Source: a virus. From it: a stretch of 43,412 bases of DNA. How positions within the stretch are numbered: position 1 is the first letter of the stretch; the number at the start of each line of letters is the position of its first letter. This document shows, piece by piece, positions 13,229-21,260 of this stretch. The position numbers and the translations under genes are program-made. The stretch is taken from positions 1 to 43,412 of IMG/VR virus record IMGVR_UViG_3300023443_000752; one strand, written 5' to 3'. The notes below the pieces were generated by a model. The model did no database searches. It had not been told where the DNA came from and saw only the letters and a program-made list of their open reading frames with translations.

Positions 13229-13664
13229 ACCATTCTTTCTGCTTTACAGAGCCTTAACGAGCTTGACAGTGTGACCTATAATCTGCACGGTCTGGGCTTA
13301 AGCAGTGCTTAGCACGTATTCTGCGCCCATCCAGGGAATTGCAGGATCATAAAAGGGGCCGGGGTCTTGCAGGGTCTCGGCCCACTTCATTTAATTAGCT
13401 CAAATGGTATAAATGCACCAGTATCGGCCCCTGCTCTCTCATCCAGTCTCATTTCAAACCTGCATTAGCATCATCTAATATCTTCCAGAGTCTTTCATGA
13501 TATTAGATATCCGGGCGCCGCCATTAACTCTTTGGAAATAAATGGTTTTCCGCTCTCGTCGACGACTTTTCGGTCAAATGGGCGCCGCTCTCATCTTTCC
13601 TTCTAAGCCCTGTCTTAGAAAGAATTGATTGGCTATGGTATGGCTTTTGGTGGAAGGTTTATTT
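13229..13664. other. 436-bp non-coding region with alternative hairpins
   Basis: No convincing gene. A promoter-like pair begins it (13254-13282). AGGGGCCG (13354-13361) can pair with CGGCCC at 13378-13383 or with CGGCCCCT at 13425-13432, two exclusive folds as in attenuators. ATCTAATATC (13473-13482) and GATATTAGAT (13499-13508) form a perfect 10-bp AT-rich dyad. GGGCGCCGC occurs twice, at 13513 and 13584. This could be a regulatory leader, a packaging site or an origin. Confidence 0.5.
13254..13282 (+). promoter_or_regulatory. Possible promoter into the late region
   Basis: TTAACG (13254-13259), 17 bases, then a perfect TATAAT (13277-13282). A TTGACA at 13263-13268 is too close to the TATAAT to serve as its -35. 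It would start a transcript through the alternative hairpins downstream. Confidence 0.4.
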
Positions 13665-13847
13665 ATGGATAAAAACAGGTTACGCAGGTTACACAAAGAG
13701 GAGGGTGCGTCATTTGATGTATCCCTAATTGAGCACTTGCGTGAGCCCAACGAGGAAGAGCTAAGCTGGGCAAGAGAGGTGATAGATAAGCGCAAACATG
13801 GAGGGTTTAACAATGGCACTACACACCCACGGCCCCAGAGGGGCTAG
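13665..13847 (+). CDS. Hypothetical 60-aa protein
   Basis: ATG 13665 follows GGAAGG by seven bases. The product begins MDKNRLRRLHKEEGASF and contains SLIEHLREPNEEELSWAREV, a charged amphipathic helix pair. Not recognised. It overlaps the next small gene. Confidence 0.5.
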   Translation: MDKNRLRRLHKEEGASFDVSLIEHLREPNEEELSWAREVIDKRKHGGFNNGTTHPRPQRG

Positions 13848-13986
13848 GAAGCGGTCCAAGCGGGCTGTCAGGAAGCGTCAGGTGGCTAGGAAGATTGTAC
13901 GCCCCACCAGAGAGTGCTTGGTACTCGGGGTCAGCCTCGTAGCGTGCCTCCCAGGCCGCGCCGGGCACCTTGAGATGATTGACTGA
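13813..13986 (+). CDS. Small basic protein, 57 aa
   Basis: ATG 13813 follows GGAGGG by eight bases. The first 30 residues are very basic (GPRGARKRSKRAVRKRQVAR), the rest more hydrophobic (ECLVLGVSLVACLPG). It overlaps the previous gene by 35 bases in another frame. The basic part would fit nucleic-acid binding. Moderate support only. Confidence 0.35.
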   Translation: MALHTHGPRGARKRSKRAVRKRQVARKIVRPTRECLVLGVSLVACLPGRAGHLEMID

Positions 13987-14038
13987 CGATACTTTTTACA
14001 CCATGGTCTTCTGACACACACATGAACGGAGACTTATC

Positions 14039-14416
14039 ATGGCCGAGATTACCGGCACTAAAGACCTATCCCCTTCATCACTAGCAAGTACATCTGACTC
14101 GGAGCCGTTCGGCACTGTTACCTTATCATCCGGCATTAGCAGCAAAGCCGTTAATATTCCCGAGCCATCTTTTATTTTGACCCAGAAAGAGGCAGCTATT
14201 TTATTGGGCTGGCGGGCTGCTTCTTATGCGGCAGGCTCAGGAGCTGGTGAGCGACTAGTTCTTATTGATCAATGGGCTAGTATCAGAACTCAAAGGATCG
14301 CCGCGGCTACTTTGGATCAGCCTGAACGTGACCTGGAGCAACGGCTGATTGTGTTTGAGGGTGGTAACTTTTCGAGTACTAACCGCCAATATATCCCCAA
14401 GTCATTTGGGGATTGA
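14039..14416 (+). CDS. Hypothetical 125-aa protein
   Basis: ATG 14039 follows GGAG by about eight bases. The first 40 residues are Ser/Thr-rich and probably flexible; a helical part follows (FILTQKEAAILLGWRAASYA, then GERLVLIDQWASIRTQRIAA). Not recognised. It ends before a hairpin pair and a terminator, so it may be transcribed separately from the late operon. Confidence 0.6.
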   Translation: MAEITGTKDLSPSSLASTSDSEPFGTVTLSSGISSKAVNIPEPSFILTQKEAAILLGWRAASYAAGSGAGERLVLIDQWASIRTQRIAAATLDQPERDLEQRLIVFEGGNFSSTNRQYIPKSFGD

Positions 14417-14504
14417 GATGGCCGCTCTTGACACGTCAGACCGATGAACAGAGACTTGCTGATGTCTTCCCATGAAGACACCCCACTAGTATCCAACAGA
14501 GTAC

Positions 14505-14536
14505 GGCCCCTGAGGTTCCTCCCTTGGGGGCCTTTT
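14505..14536 (+). terminator. Intrinsic terminator with T-run
   Basis: GGCCCCTGAGG (14505-14515) pairs with CCTTGGGGGCC (14522-14532) over 11 positions including two G-T pairs, followed by TTTTGT. Just before it, TGTCTTC-CCAT-GAAGACA (14463-14480) is a perfect 7-bp hairpin. Confidence 0.85.
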
Positions 14537-14554
14537 GTCTAAGGTCTTAATCTT

Positions 14555-14899
14555 ATGAACATAACTGATTTCACGCACTGGATTGAGCGGGACTTTCCTG
14601 CGGGAGTATCTGTTCGTGATTCTGAATTTGAGGGCCGACAGATCAGGCGGGTTTATCTCCAAGCTTGTCTGTTGGGCAAATATGAACTTACGGCGGAGTG
14701 GGTTCCTGAGAGACAGGCAAGGTCAATCATTCATGTTCGTGTCTATCATTTTAAGGCCTTGAACTTCTGGCAGCGTTTGAGAGGCATAATGTCTGCATGG
14801 GAATATAGTGGCACCTATCTCATATATTCCGGCCCTCTCGATGAGGACAGCTACAGGGAGGCCATGAGGGCCATTTGGAAGGACTTGCTTAGTGCCTAG
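14555..14899 (+). CDS. Hypothetical 114-aa protein
   Basis: Not recognised. A 114-residue soluble protein, beta-rich in the middle (GRQIRRVYLQACLLGKYELT; SIIHVRVYHFKALNFW) with a helical end (DSYREAMRAIWKDLLSA). It starts 19 bases after the terminator's T-run, with no strong ribosome site. It stands alone between a terminator and a structured non-coding region. Confidence 0.6.
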   Translation: MNITDFTHWIERDFPAGVSVRDSEFEGRQIRRVYLQACLLGKYELTAEWVPERQARSIIHVRVYHFKALNFWQRLRGIMSAWEYSGTYLIYSGPLDEDSYREAMRAIWKDLLSA

Positions 14900-14959
14900 A
14901 ATTCTCTATTAGTGAGGAATAGAATTTGAGGTGTCACCTTGGAGAACGCATGACGCCTT

Positions 14960-15127
14960 GGCTGCGTGATTAAGCGAACCTGAGATCACATACAGGTCCA
15001 AGTATAGCGCAGCCCCGCTGTGGCGGAAACTAGGGGGTTTAGTCTGTGCCCCAACTTAGCCCACAGGTAAAGCCGCATTGTGATGGCGGCATGACAATGA
15101 GCCCCCACTTGGCAGCAGGTGGGGGCT
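14960..15127 (+). ncRNA. Candidate structured RNA / leader with terminal hairpin
   Basis: A chain of perfect helices with no coding capacity: GGCTGCG 14960-14966 with CGCAGCC 15008-15014, enclosing ACCTG 14978-14982 with CAGGT 14993-14997; CCGC-TGTG-GCGG 15015-15026; CTGTG 15044-15048 with CACAG 15062-15066; GCCGC 15072-15076 with GCGGC 15086-15090; and AGCCCCCAC 15100-15108 with GTGGGGGCT 15119-15127. The last is terminator-like but lacks a long T-run. It precedes the virion operon, as a leader, attenuator or packaging RNA would. No known riboswitch consensus was recognised. Confidence 0.5.
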
Positions 15128-15151
15128 TCGTGCGTCCAAAGATCGGTCAAC

Positions 15152-15203
15152 TTGACGTATCCCAGTTAATTTGAGATTGTGCTTTTGAAATTAGGGAGCA
15201 CAA
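15152..15203 (+). promoter_or_regulatory. Possible late promoter and ribosome-site hairpin
   Basis: TTGACG (15152-15157), 17 bases, then GATTGT (15175-15180), a weak promoter. TTGTGCT (15177-15183) pairs perfectly with AGCACAA (15197-15203); the AGGGAG ribosome site of the next gene (15193-15198) is partly inside this hairpin, so translation of the first virion gene may be gated. Confidence 0.4.
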
Positions 15204-15206
15204 GAT

Positions 15207-15515
15207 ATGGCCGTCTTATCGGTTACGGAGTTTACTCAGATTGGCATGGATGCTGAGCGGGGCCAGCCTCAGGCTGCTCAGGTTGATGAAAACACCATCA
15301 TTCAGAATGTTACTTTCACCACAACTGCGGCAATTGCAAACGCCCTTAACGCTAAAACCAGGATGATCCGGGTGGTGGTGGACACCAATGCCTTTGTGAA
15401 AATAGCGGCTGTGCCTACAGCAACAACCTCTCATATGTTATTTCCTGCTGGCATTCCCGAATATTTTACGGTTGGAGCGGCCTCTGGTCTTAAAGTTGCT
15501 GCGGTGGCACAGTAA
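15207..15515 (+). CDS. Small virion-region protein, 102 aa
   Basis: A 102-residue beta-rich protein (IIQNVTFTTTAAIANALNAK, TRMIRVVVDTNAFVKIAAVP, GIPEYFTVGAASGLKVAAVA). It resembles small phage head-decoration or fibre-associated proteins with a C-terminal jelly-roll-like 'G-x-P-E-Y-F-x-V' strand. It is the first gene of the late operon, with an AGGGAG ribosome site. A structural role is inferred from composition and position. Confidence 0.65.
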   Translation: MAVLSVTEFTQIGMDAERGQPQAAQVDENTIIQNVTFTTTAAIANALNAKTRMIRVVVDTNAFVKIAAVPTATTSHMLFPAGIPEYFTVGAASGLKVAAVAQ

Positions 15516-15659
15516 ATGCCCGCTCTTGTTATGGTAGGAAAAATGCTGGACCGGGCCTTTAAGGTGGGCACGCCTGTTATATCAACCAGTCGGCTTACCA
15601 CCAAAGACGGTAATTTTCTTACCACCAAAGACGGCAACCAACTTACACATAAAGGATAG
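15516..15659 (+). CDS. 47-aa protein with tandem LTTKDGN repeat
   Basis: ATG 15516 follows the previous stop immediately. The product ends in two exact copies of LTTKDGN followed by a third degenerate one (LTHKG). The repeat is also visible as 24-bp units in the DNA. Similar 'LTTKDG' endings occur in phage structural proteins. It lies between two structural-type genes. Confidence 0.6.
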   Translation: MPALVMVGKMLDRAFKVGTPVISTSRLTTKDGNFLTTKDGNQLTHKG

Positions 15660-15665
15660 CCATAT

Positions 15666-18600
15666 ATGGCTGACGAAAGAATTGATGCTTGGACTGAAAG
15701 CGCGGTTGCCGCAACCGGCGATGAAGTAGCGTTAGGTCTTACCTGGACGGTCAACAAGGCCACATCCGGTGATGACACAGCGATTTCAATCAATAAAGTT
15801 GATACCGCTTCTCCTGGTGTTTCCCGCTTTGTAAATTTACTTCTAGGCGGCACATCTCAGTTTCAAATCTCTGAATTCGGTTCAATGTTTCAGGTGGAAA
15901 AAGCTGCCGCTGATGCAGATATTGCTAACTATGGCCAATGGTGGGTTCAAACCGCGACCCCAAATCTTGCCATGTTTACCGATGATGCAGGCAATGACCG
16001 CACCCTTGCCCATGATGCAACTACTACGCTCTCCTCATTGGTAACGGTTGGTGCACTTGATTCAGGCTCCATAACGTCTGGTTTCGGGTCAATTGATATT
16101 GGTGCAAGTGCTCTTTCAACTACCGGCACCATCACTGGACCCTCTGGAACATGGGATGTAGGCGGCATGGACCTTGCCGCTGCCGATACTTATGCCATTG
16201 CCGGTACAGATGTGCTAACTGCAACGGTACTTGGTTCTGGAGTTCTTGCCTCATCGCTTACCAGTGTGGGCGTGCTTGCATCTCCGGTTCTCACCACACC
16301 TCAGATCAATGATACGAGTGCAGATCATCAGTATGTCTTTGCGGTTAATGAACTTGTAGCGGATAGGACCGTAACGCTTCCCTTGCTTACCGGAAACGAT
16401 ACATTTACTTTTAACGCTTTTGCCGCCACGCTAACCAATAAGGCCATTGACCTCACGGATAATACGGTAACCGGAACAGCCGCAGAATTTAATACAGCGG
16501 TATCAGATGATACGATTGCATTCTTTGGCGCTGCCAATACATTCACCGGAGTTAATGATTTTGGTGGAACGACAAGCCTTGAGGTTCCCAACTCTGCAAC
16601 CCCAACCGTCAATACTGATGGTGAAATCGCTGTTGATACTACGGTTGCTGACTTCTCATTAAGTGTGATGAAGTTTTTCGGCGGTGAAGAACAGGGCGTG
16701 GTTTCCATGCCTATCGCTGAATTTACCACACCAGCAGATGGAACTCTTGTTGCCTACAATGCTACGAACGATGAGTTTGAACTTGTCGCGCCTTCGGGCG
16801 GCGGGAATGTTTCAAATACCGGGACTCCGCTTGACAATCAAATACCGGTTTGGACCAGTTCGACAGTTATTGAGGGTACGGCGGACTTTACTTTCGACGG
16901 TGCGGACTTTCTTTTCTACAACGCGGTCAATGACGGCAATCCCGAGTATCGTCTGGGCGCAACCGATGCCGAAGAATTCCATCTGCAAACTGTCTTTGAT
17001 ACCGGTGCTCAGACCCTCGACTTCGTTTTATTCCAGACCGATGCTGCCTCTGCTACCGCCGACAAGGGCGAGTACCGTTTTAATGTGGACGGGACGGAAA
17101 TCGCGCACATCAATGATAGCGGCATCAATGTTTTAAGCGGCTTGTCTTATCGGGTTAACGATACTGATGTTTTGACCGGTACCGTGCTCGGCACTGGCGT
17201 TGTCACGTCATCACTCACCACGGTCGGGGCCCTTGGTTCGGGGTCTATTTCGTCCGGGTTTGGAAATATCGACATTGGAGCGAGCACGCTTTCTGCGACT
17301 GGCACGATTACTGGGCCTTCCGGTACGTGGGATGCGGGTGGCATGGATATCGCTACTAGCGACAGTTATGCCATCAATGCGACAGATGTTCTGACCGCTA
17401 CTGTGCTTGGTTCTGGTGTTCTTGCATCTTCGCTGACTTCTGTTGGAACACTTGCCGGGCTAATTGCAACCGGAAATATAGACTTCTCCGGCGCAAGCGA
17501 AATGAAGGTGCCGGTTAGTGCCACGCCGACGGTGAATGCCGACGGTGAACTTGCTCTTGATACCACGGTTACAGATTTCTCTCTTTCGGTAATGAAGTTC
17601 TTTGGTGGGGAAGAACAAGGTATTATTTCAATGCCCATTGCTGAGTTCACGACGCCTACAGGTGGTAATGTTGTTGCCTATAACGCAACAAATGATGAGT
17701 TTGAACTTGTTGCCGCAAGTGGCGGTCTTTCCAACGCACAGGACGGTGCTGCGCAAGAGCTTGAAGTCGGCATTGTTGATACAGCCCTTACCAATACGAT
17801 TGCTACTAATCTTGAGATATTCCACACCACGAGTGGTACCCCCGCTGCGGGAATTGGTGTGGGGCTTGATCTCATTGTTGAGACGGCAGCGGGCAACAAT
17901 GAAATTGGCGCCCAATTCCAGGCGGTAACAACCGATGTAACTGCTACCACTGAAGATATTGATGCCGTTTTCAATGCTATGCACGCTGGCTCGCTTATCG
18001 AAGTGGGCCGTTTTGTTACCGGCCAGTCGGATGGTAATTCATATCTTGATTTGCCTGTTCGGTTTAATTCCAACGCCGTCGCAATTGGTACGTCAGCAAA
18101 CACGGGGCTTGGCATTTCAACCAATAGTATCAACATCTCTTTAGGTGGAACAGGTGCAATGACTTTTGTCCAAACCTCTGGGACATCTTTTCCGGCAGCG
18201 GGATCAATTGTTGGGTCAAGTGGGATGATGGGCTGGGGGAATAATTCCGCCAGCGTGCTCGCTACAGATATCAATGCGGCTTTTTTCTCTGATGCCGTTG
18301 GCGAAGTTGTCATGCGTGATGATACAAACGGGGATCAAGCATTTTTCCTTAGCCCCGAACGGGCCAGTTCGACGGATTTCCAACGTTCGGGTGTTAAAAC
18401 AAGTACCATAATTCGTGCCACGGCATCTGGTGCAAGCGTTGTCACAAGTGGTCTTGTTCCTGCTGGTAAAATTCTACTGGCTATATCTTGTCGGGTTGAT
18501 ACAACGGTAACAGGAGCGACAACCTTTGATGTTGGTGACGGTACTGATGTTGATAGATATGGTGCAGCTATTCTTCTTCCTGCAGGAACAATCGTTATCG

Positions 18601-18734
18601 ATCAAGATTATACGGCAGACCCTTATCAGTTTTCGACTTCTGCTCAAGAAGTGACGCTGACCGCAAACGGTGCTAATTTCACGGGTGGCTCTGTTACAAT
18701 TGTTGCTTACTATCGTTCAACGGAGGCAGACTGA
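15666..18734 (+). CDS. Large repetitive fibre-like structural protein, 1022 aa
   Basis: A 1022-residue Gly/Ala/Ser/Thr-rich beta protein, the largest in the window. Two modules are internally duplicated: about 120-205 and 520-605 (SGSI-x-SGFG, IDIGAS, TGTITGPSGTWD, DVLTATVLGSGVLASSLTSV), and about 310-380 and 620-690 (ATPTVN-x-DGE, FSLSVMKFFGGEEQG, VAYNATNDEFELVA). The copies differ at many synonymous bases, so the duplication is old. The last 130 residues look like a separate beta domain. A receptor-binding or fibre function is likely. No enzymatic or chaperone motif is seen. Confidence 0.7.
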   Translation: MADERIDAWTESAVAATGDEVALGLTWTVNKATSGDDTAISINKVDTASPGVSRFVNLLLGGTSQFQISEFGSMFQVEKAAADADIANYGQWWVQTATPNLAMFTDDAGNDRTLAHDATTTLSSLVTVGALDSGSITSGFGSIDIGASALSTTGTITGPSGTWDVGGMDLAAADTYAIAGTDVLTATVLGSGVLASSLTSVGVLASPVLTTPQINDTSADHQYVFAVNELVADRTVTLPLLTGNDTFTFNAFAATLTNKAIDLTDNTVTGTAAEFNTAVSDDTIAFFGAANTFTGVNDFGGTTSLEVPNSATPTVNTDGEIAVDTTVADFSLSVMKFFGGEEQGVVSMPIAEFTTPADGTLVAYNATNDEFELVAPSGGGNVSNTGTPLDNQIPVWTSSTVIEGTADFTFDGADFLFYNAVNDGNPEYRLGATDAEEFHLQTVFDTGAQTLDFVLFQTDAASATADKGEYRFNVDGTEIAHINDSGINVLSGLSYRVNDTDVLTGTVLGTGVVTSSLTTVGALGSGSISSGFGNIDIGASTLSATGTITGPSGTWDAGGMDIATSDSYAINATDVLTATVLGSGVLASSLTSVGTLAGLIATGNIDFSGASEMKVPVSATPTVNADGELALDTTVTDFSLSVMKFFGGEEQGIISMPIAEFTTPTGGNVVAYNATNDEFELVAASGGLSNAQDGAAQELEVGIVDTALTNTIATNLEIFHTTSGTPAAGIGVGLDLIVETAAGNNEIGAQFQAVTTDVTATTEDIDAVFNAMHAGSLIEVGRFVTGQSDGNSYLDLPVRFNSNAVAIGTSANTGLGISTNSINISLGGTGAMTFVQTSGTSFPAAGSIVGSSGMMGWGNNSASVLATDINAAFFSDAVGEVVMRDDTNGDQAFFLSPERASSTDFQRSGVKTSTIIRATASGASVVTSGLVPAGKILLAISCRVDTTVTGATTFDVGDGTDVDRYGAAILLPAGTIVIDQDYTADPYQFSTSAQEVTLTANGANFTGGSVTIVAYYRSTEAD

Positions 18735-19003
18735 TGGCAACCCTTACAGTTGATGTTGGCTCGGACGCAGGCGGCGGTTCTGCCAGCGCCACAATCACCG
18801 ACAACGCAGATGCGCTCGCGTTCATTGATGCGTGGCAGGATCTTGCTGATGCGCAAAAGGGGTCGGCGGCAACACGTACCGAGATAGCCGAATTCGCAGC
18901 CAATTGGGCCTTGCATCAGTTACGCAAGGAAACTGATCGCCTACGTCTTGAGCCCGGTGTTCAAACAACGCGAGATAATCACGTTCCCATTGAGTATGAC
19001 TAA
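18734..19003 (+). CDS. Small protein following the fibre, 89 aa
   Basis: An 89-residue protein with a GGAGG site and a start touching the fibre stop (TGATG). The first 20 residues are Gly/Ser-rich, the rest helical (ADALAFIDAWQDLADAQKGS; RTEIAEFAANWALHQLRKET). It may be a fibre chaperone or accessory, by position only. Confidence 0.65.
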   Translation: MATLTVDVGSDAGGGSASATITDNADALAFIDAWQDLADAQKGSAATRTEIAEFAANWALHQLRKETDRLRLEPGVQTTRDNHVPIEYD

Positions 19004-19024
19004 TTCTTACAAGGAGGAAGTACA

Positions 19025-19306
19025 ATGATTGTTCAGTTTACGGATAACCAAGCTGCCATTATGTCAAGTGCTCTGCATTACTATATCAAGCAGGTTGGCC
19101 TGTCTGATGTTACACTCAATGGGCAAACTGTTCCCGGTGTTGCTCATCTTGATATTATTCATGGCATAACGGTTGCCTTGCGCACTGCTCAGCCTGATCC
19201 GGAGCCGGTGACAAAAGACATTCTGGAAGAAATCGAAGACAACATCGTGCCATTAAAGGCAAATGGTGAAGATTCTACTGAAGACGAAACCGTGACTCCT
19301 TCGTGA
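19025..19306 (+). CDS. Hypothetical 93-aa protein
   Basis: A 93-residue protein with a strong AGGAGG site. IVQFTDNQAAIMSSALHYYI is followed by VAHLDIIHGITVALRTAQPD and an acidic tail rich in Asp and Glu. Its stop overlaps the GTG start of the sulfotransferase, so the two are co-translated. Not recognised. Confidence 0.65.
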   Translation: MIVQFTDNQAAIMSSALHYYIKQVGLSDVTLNGQTVPGVAHLDIIHGITVALRTAQPDPEPVTKDILEEIEDNIVPLKANGEDSTEDETVTPS

Positions 19307-20094
19307 CCCCTACACTTCATTGGCTTGCCTCTTACCCCAAGTCGGGTAATACTTGGGTGCGCCTTTTTCTGGCTAACTACCTGAGAGATGAAGGCGATGA
19401 TCCGGTTAATATCAACGATGTATCGAATGGGCCGCTGGCCCTTCAATGTTGCGCAACGGATGCCTACGAAGCGGCCTGCGGTTTTGTCCCTAAAGGGGAA
19501 GAAGCACAGTTGAAGGCAAGGCCTTTGGTGCAGAAATTCCTGAATACTTTGGGTGAAAATACCCCAATAAAAACACATAGCGAAAATGCAGCATTTCAAG
19601 GAATACCTTTCATAGATCATCAATATACAAAATCAGCCATCTATATTATTCGCAGTCCGATAGACATTATCCCCTCACACGCCAATCATTTCTCAGTATC
19701 ATATGAAGAAGCGTTTGAGCAAATATGTGAACCAGCACGATCTCTTCTGGTTCCTGACGGGGTCCACACCATGGTTTCCAGTTGGGATAATCATGTGAAC
19801 TCGTGGAAAGATTATGCCAATTTTGTTCGCTATGAAGACTTTCCAGATGCTTTCCAAGTTGTGCTCAATACTCTGGAAATCCCCAGCGAGGGCCTTGATT
19901 TTGATCAAGCCGTAGCGGATTGCGATATTGAAAGGCTCAAACTTCAGGAAGCAGCGTTAGGCTTTGGCGAGCAACGTGGTGACGATCCGTTCTTCTCAGG
20001 TGGACGAATGCCTATTTCCGATGATCTCAAATCCCGTGTTATTGAAAAATTCTACCCGTTGATGAAAGAGTTTGGTTATGTCTCAACGATATAA
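19303..20094 (+). CDS. PAPS-dependent sulfotransferase
   Basis: A 263-residue protein. GTG 19303 overlaps the preceding stop (GTGA) and places the key motif in the usual N-terminal position. YPKSGNTWVR (11-20) is the 5'-phosphosulfate loop; IYIIRSPIDIIPSH (113-126) is the 3'-phosphate site with the conserved Arg and Ser; SWDNHVNSW and VRYEDF follow as in carbohydrate sulfotransferases. Such enzymes move sulfate from PAPS to a hydroxyl of a sugar or small molecule. Together with the adjacent glycosyltransferase it may decorate a surface glycan or a virion protein. The family is clear; the substrate is unknown. Confidence 0.9.
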   Translation: MTPTLHWLASYPKSGNTWVRLFLANYLRDEGDDPVNINDVSNGPLALQCCATDAYEAACGFVPKGEEAQLKARPLVQKFLNTLGENTPIKTHSENAAFQGIPFIDHQYTKSAIYIIRSPIDIIPSHANHFSVSYEEAFEQICEPARSLLVPDGVHTMVSSWDNHVNSWKDYANFVRYEDFPDAFQVVLNTLEIPSEGLDFDQAVADCDIERLKLQEAALGFGEQRGDDPFFSGGRMPISDDLKSRVIEKFYPLMKEFGYVSTI

Positions 20095-20863
20095 CATTTT
20101 GTTCTGCACGCCAATTATGGATGCTCGCCCGGAGTGGGGTTTTATTTCATCCGTTACTGCTGCAATTGAGCACTTAAATTCCAAAGGGCATATTGCCAGT
20201 CTCGATACGGTGACTACGGAGAGTTATATCCCTCGAGCAAGATGCACGCTTCAGGCTCAAATGCTTGCTCAATCCGGCTGGGATTATCTCTTTTGGATAG
20301 ATTCAGATATTGGTTTTAATGCCGATTCCCCGGAGCGTTTGATTTTGCATAATGTCGATGTTGTGGTTGGTGCTTATCCATTAAAAGATTTGCCTATCAA
20401 ATATTCAACTAATGTATCCAAGAATTGGGAGCCTCATATTACTCCGGCAGGAGATAGTCTCATTCCAATGGACCATGCTTCAACCGGCTTTATGTGTATC
20501 AAGCGTCGGGCTCTGGAGATGGTCAATGCGGCCCATCCTGAGTTGAAGGTTTTTCTGCCCAAAAATCTGATGAATTTAATCCCGCCTCCTGAGGGCCTGC
20601 CGGAAGGCTTTGAAACTGTCATGGCTGATAGCTACTATGCCACCTGGGATGGCATGATTATCCCCCATCCTGACCATGAAGGAGAGCAAATGTGGCTCTC
20701 TGAGGATTGGGGTTGGTGTCAGCGTTATCGTGATCTTGGAGGTAAGATTTGGCTTGACCCAGAAATTGCGTTAAACCACATAGGGAAATTCACTTATCAG
20801 GGCAATCCCGAGGTCATAAGGACCGCAGCCCAAAAACATCGTAAGGAGAATACCAATGGCTGA
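20078..20863 (+). CDS. GT-A-type glycosyltransferase
   Basis: A 261-residue protein. ATG 20078 lies inside the sulfotransferase 3' end (17-base overlap). TESYIPRARCTLQAQML (about 47-63), then YLFWIDSDIGFNADSPERLI (70-89) with a DxD motif at 75-77, then VVVGAYPLKDL and STGFMCIKRRALEM. This is the pattern of phage GT2/Anp1-like glycosyltransferases that use a nucleotide sugar and a metal bound by DxD. Acceptor unknown: host surface sugar, virion protein or fibre. Tight coupling to the sulfotransferase argues for one shared pathway. Confidence 0.82.
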   Translation: MSQRYNILFCTPIMDARPEWGFISSVTAAIEHLNSKGHIASLDTVTTESYIPRARCTLQAQMLAQSGWDYLFWIDSDIGFNADSPERLILHNVDVVVGAYPLKDLPIKYSTNVSKNWEPHITPAGDSLIPMDHASTGFMCIKRRALEMVNAAHPELKVFLPKNLMNLIPPPEGLPEGFETVMADSYYATWDGMIIPHPDHEGEQMWLSEDWGWCQRYRDLGGKIWLDPEIALNHIGKFTYQGNPEVIRTAAQKHRKENTNG

Positions 20864-21260
20864 AGCTGTTGCAGCGAACATCCCAAATTCAGCGGACCAG
20901 AACAAATCCATTCGTGAGGCAGCGTTTGCCTCAATGAATATGACCATTGCGGATATTTCCGGGGCAAATGCTGATCATGTGACCGCGCCCTCAGAAGGCC
21001 GCGTTACAGCAATTCATATTGTGGTTTCCGGTGATCCAGGTGCGGCGACCCTTATAACCGTGAGCAATCTTACCAAAAACGTTACTATCGGCACCGCTAT
21101 TATTGCCAATTCATCGGCAGCTGGCGCTCGTGTGTCCGATCTGGATATTCCGAATGGAGCGGTGTCTGACAAGGATGTCATCAAGGCTCTTTCCAACGCC
21201 GCAGCTACACTAGCTGTTTCTGTGAATCTAACGCTTGAGATCGACCGGGCGCAAAGGTAA
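20856..21260 (+). CDS. Small structural-type protein, 134 aa
   Basis: A 134-residue beta-rich protein (VTAIHIVVSGDPGAATLITV; LDIPNGAVSDKDVIKALSNA; TLAVSVNLTLEIDRAQR). AAGGAG lies seven bases upstream. It resembles decoration or fibre-associated proteins. It stands directly before the large terminase and overlaps the glycosyltransferase by eight bases. Confidence 0.6.
   Translation: MAEAVAANIPNSADQNKSIREAAFASMNMTIADISGANADHVTAPSEGRVTAIHIVVSGDPGAATLITVSNLTKNVTIGTAIIANSSAAGARVSDLDIPNGAVSDKDVIKALSNAAATLAVSVNLTLEIDRAQR

Noticed and set aside
13263-13282. Promoter formed by TTGACA 13263 and TATAAT 13277
   Set aside because: The spacer is only 8 bases; the 17-base alternative with TTAACG was preferred.
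14937-15130. Cobalamin or other known riboswitch, or group I intron
   Set aside because: The conserved boxes of those elements are not present; kept only as an unclassified structured RNA candidate.
15947-18313. Several minus-strand frames under the fibre-like gene
   Set aside because: Repetitive Val/Ser/Pro-rich shadows that mirror the repeat units of the plus-strand gene.
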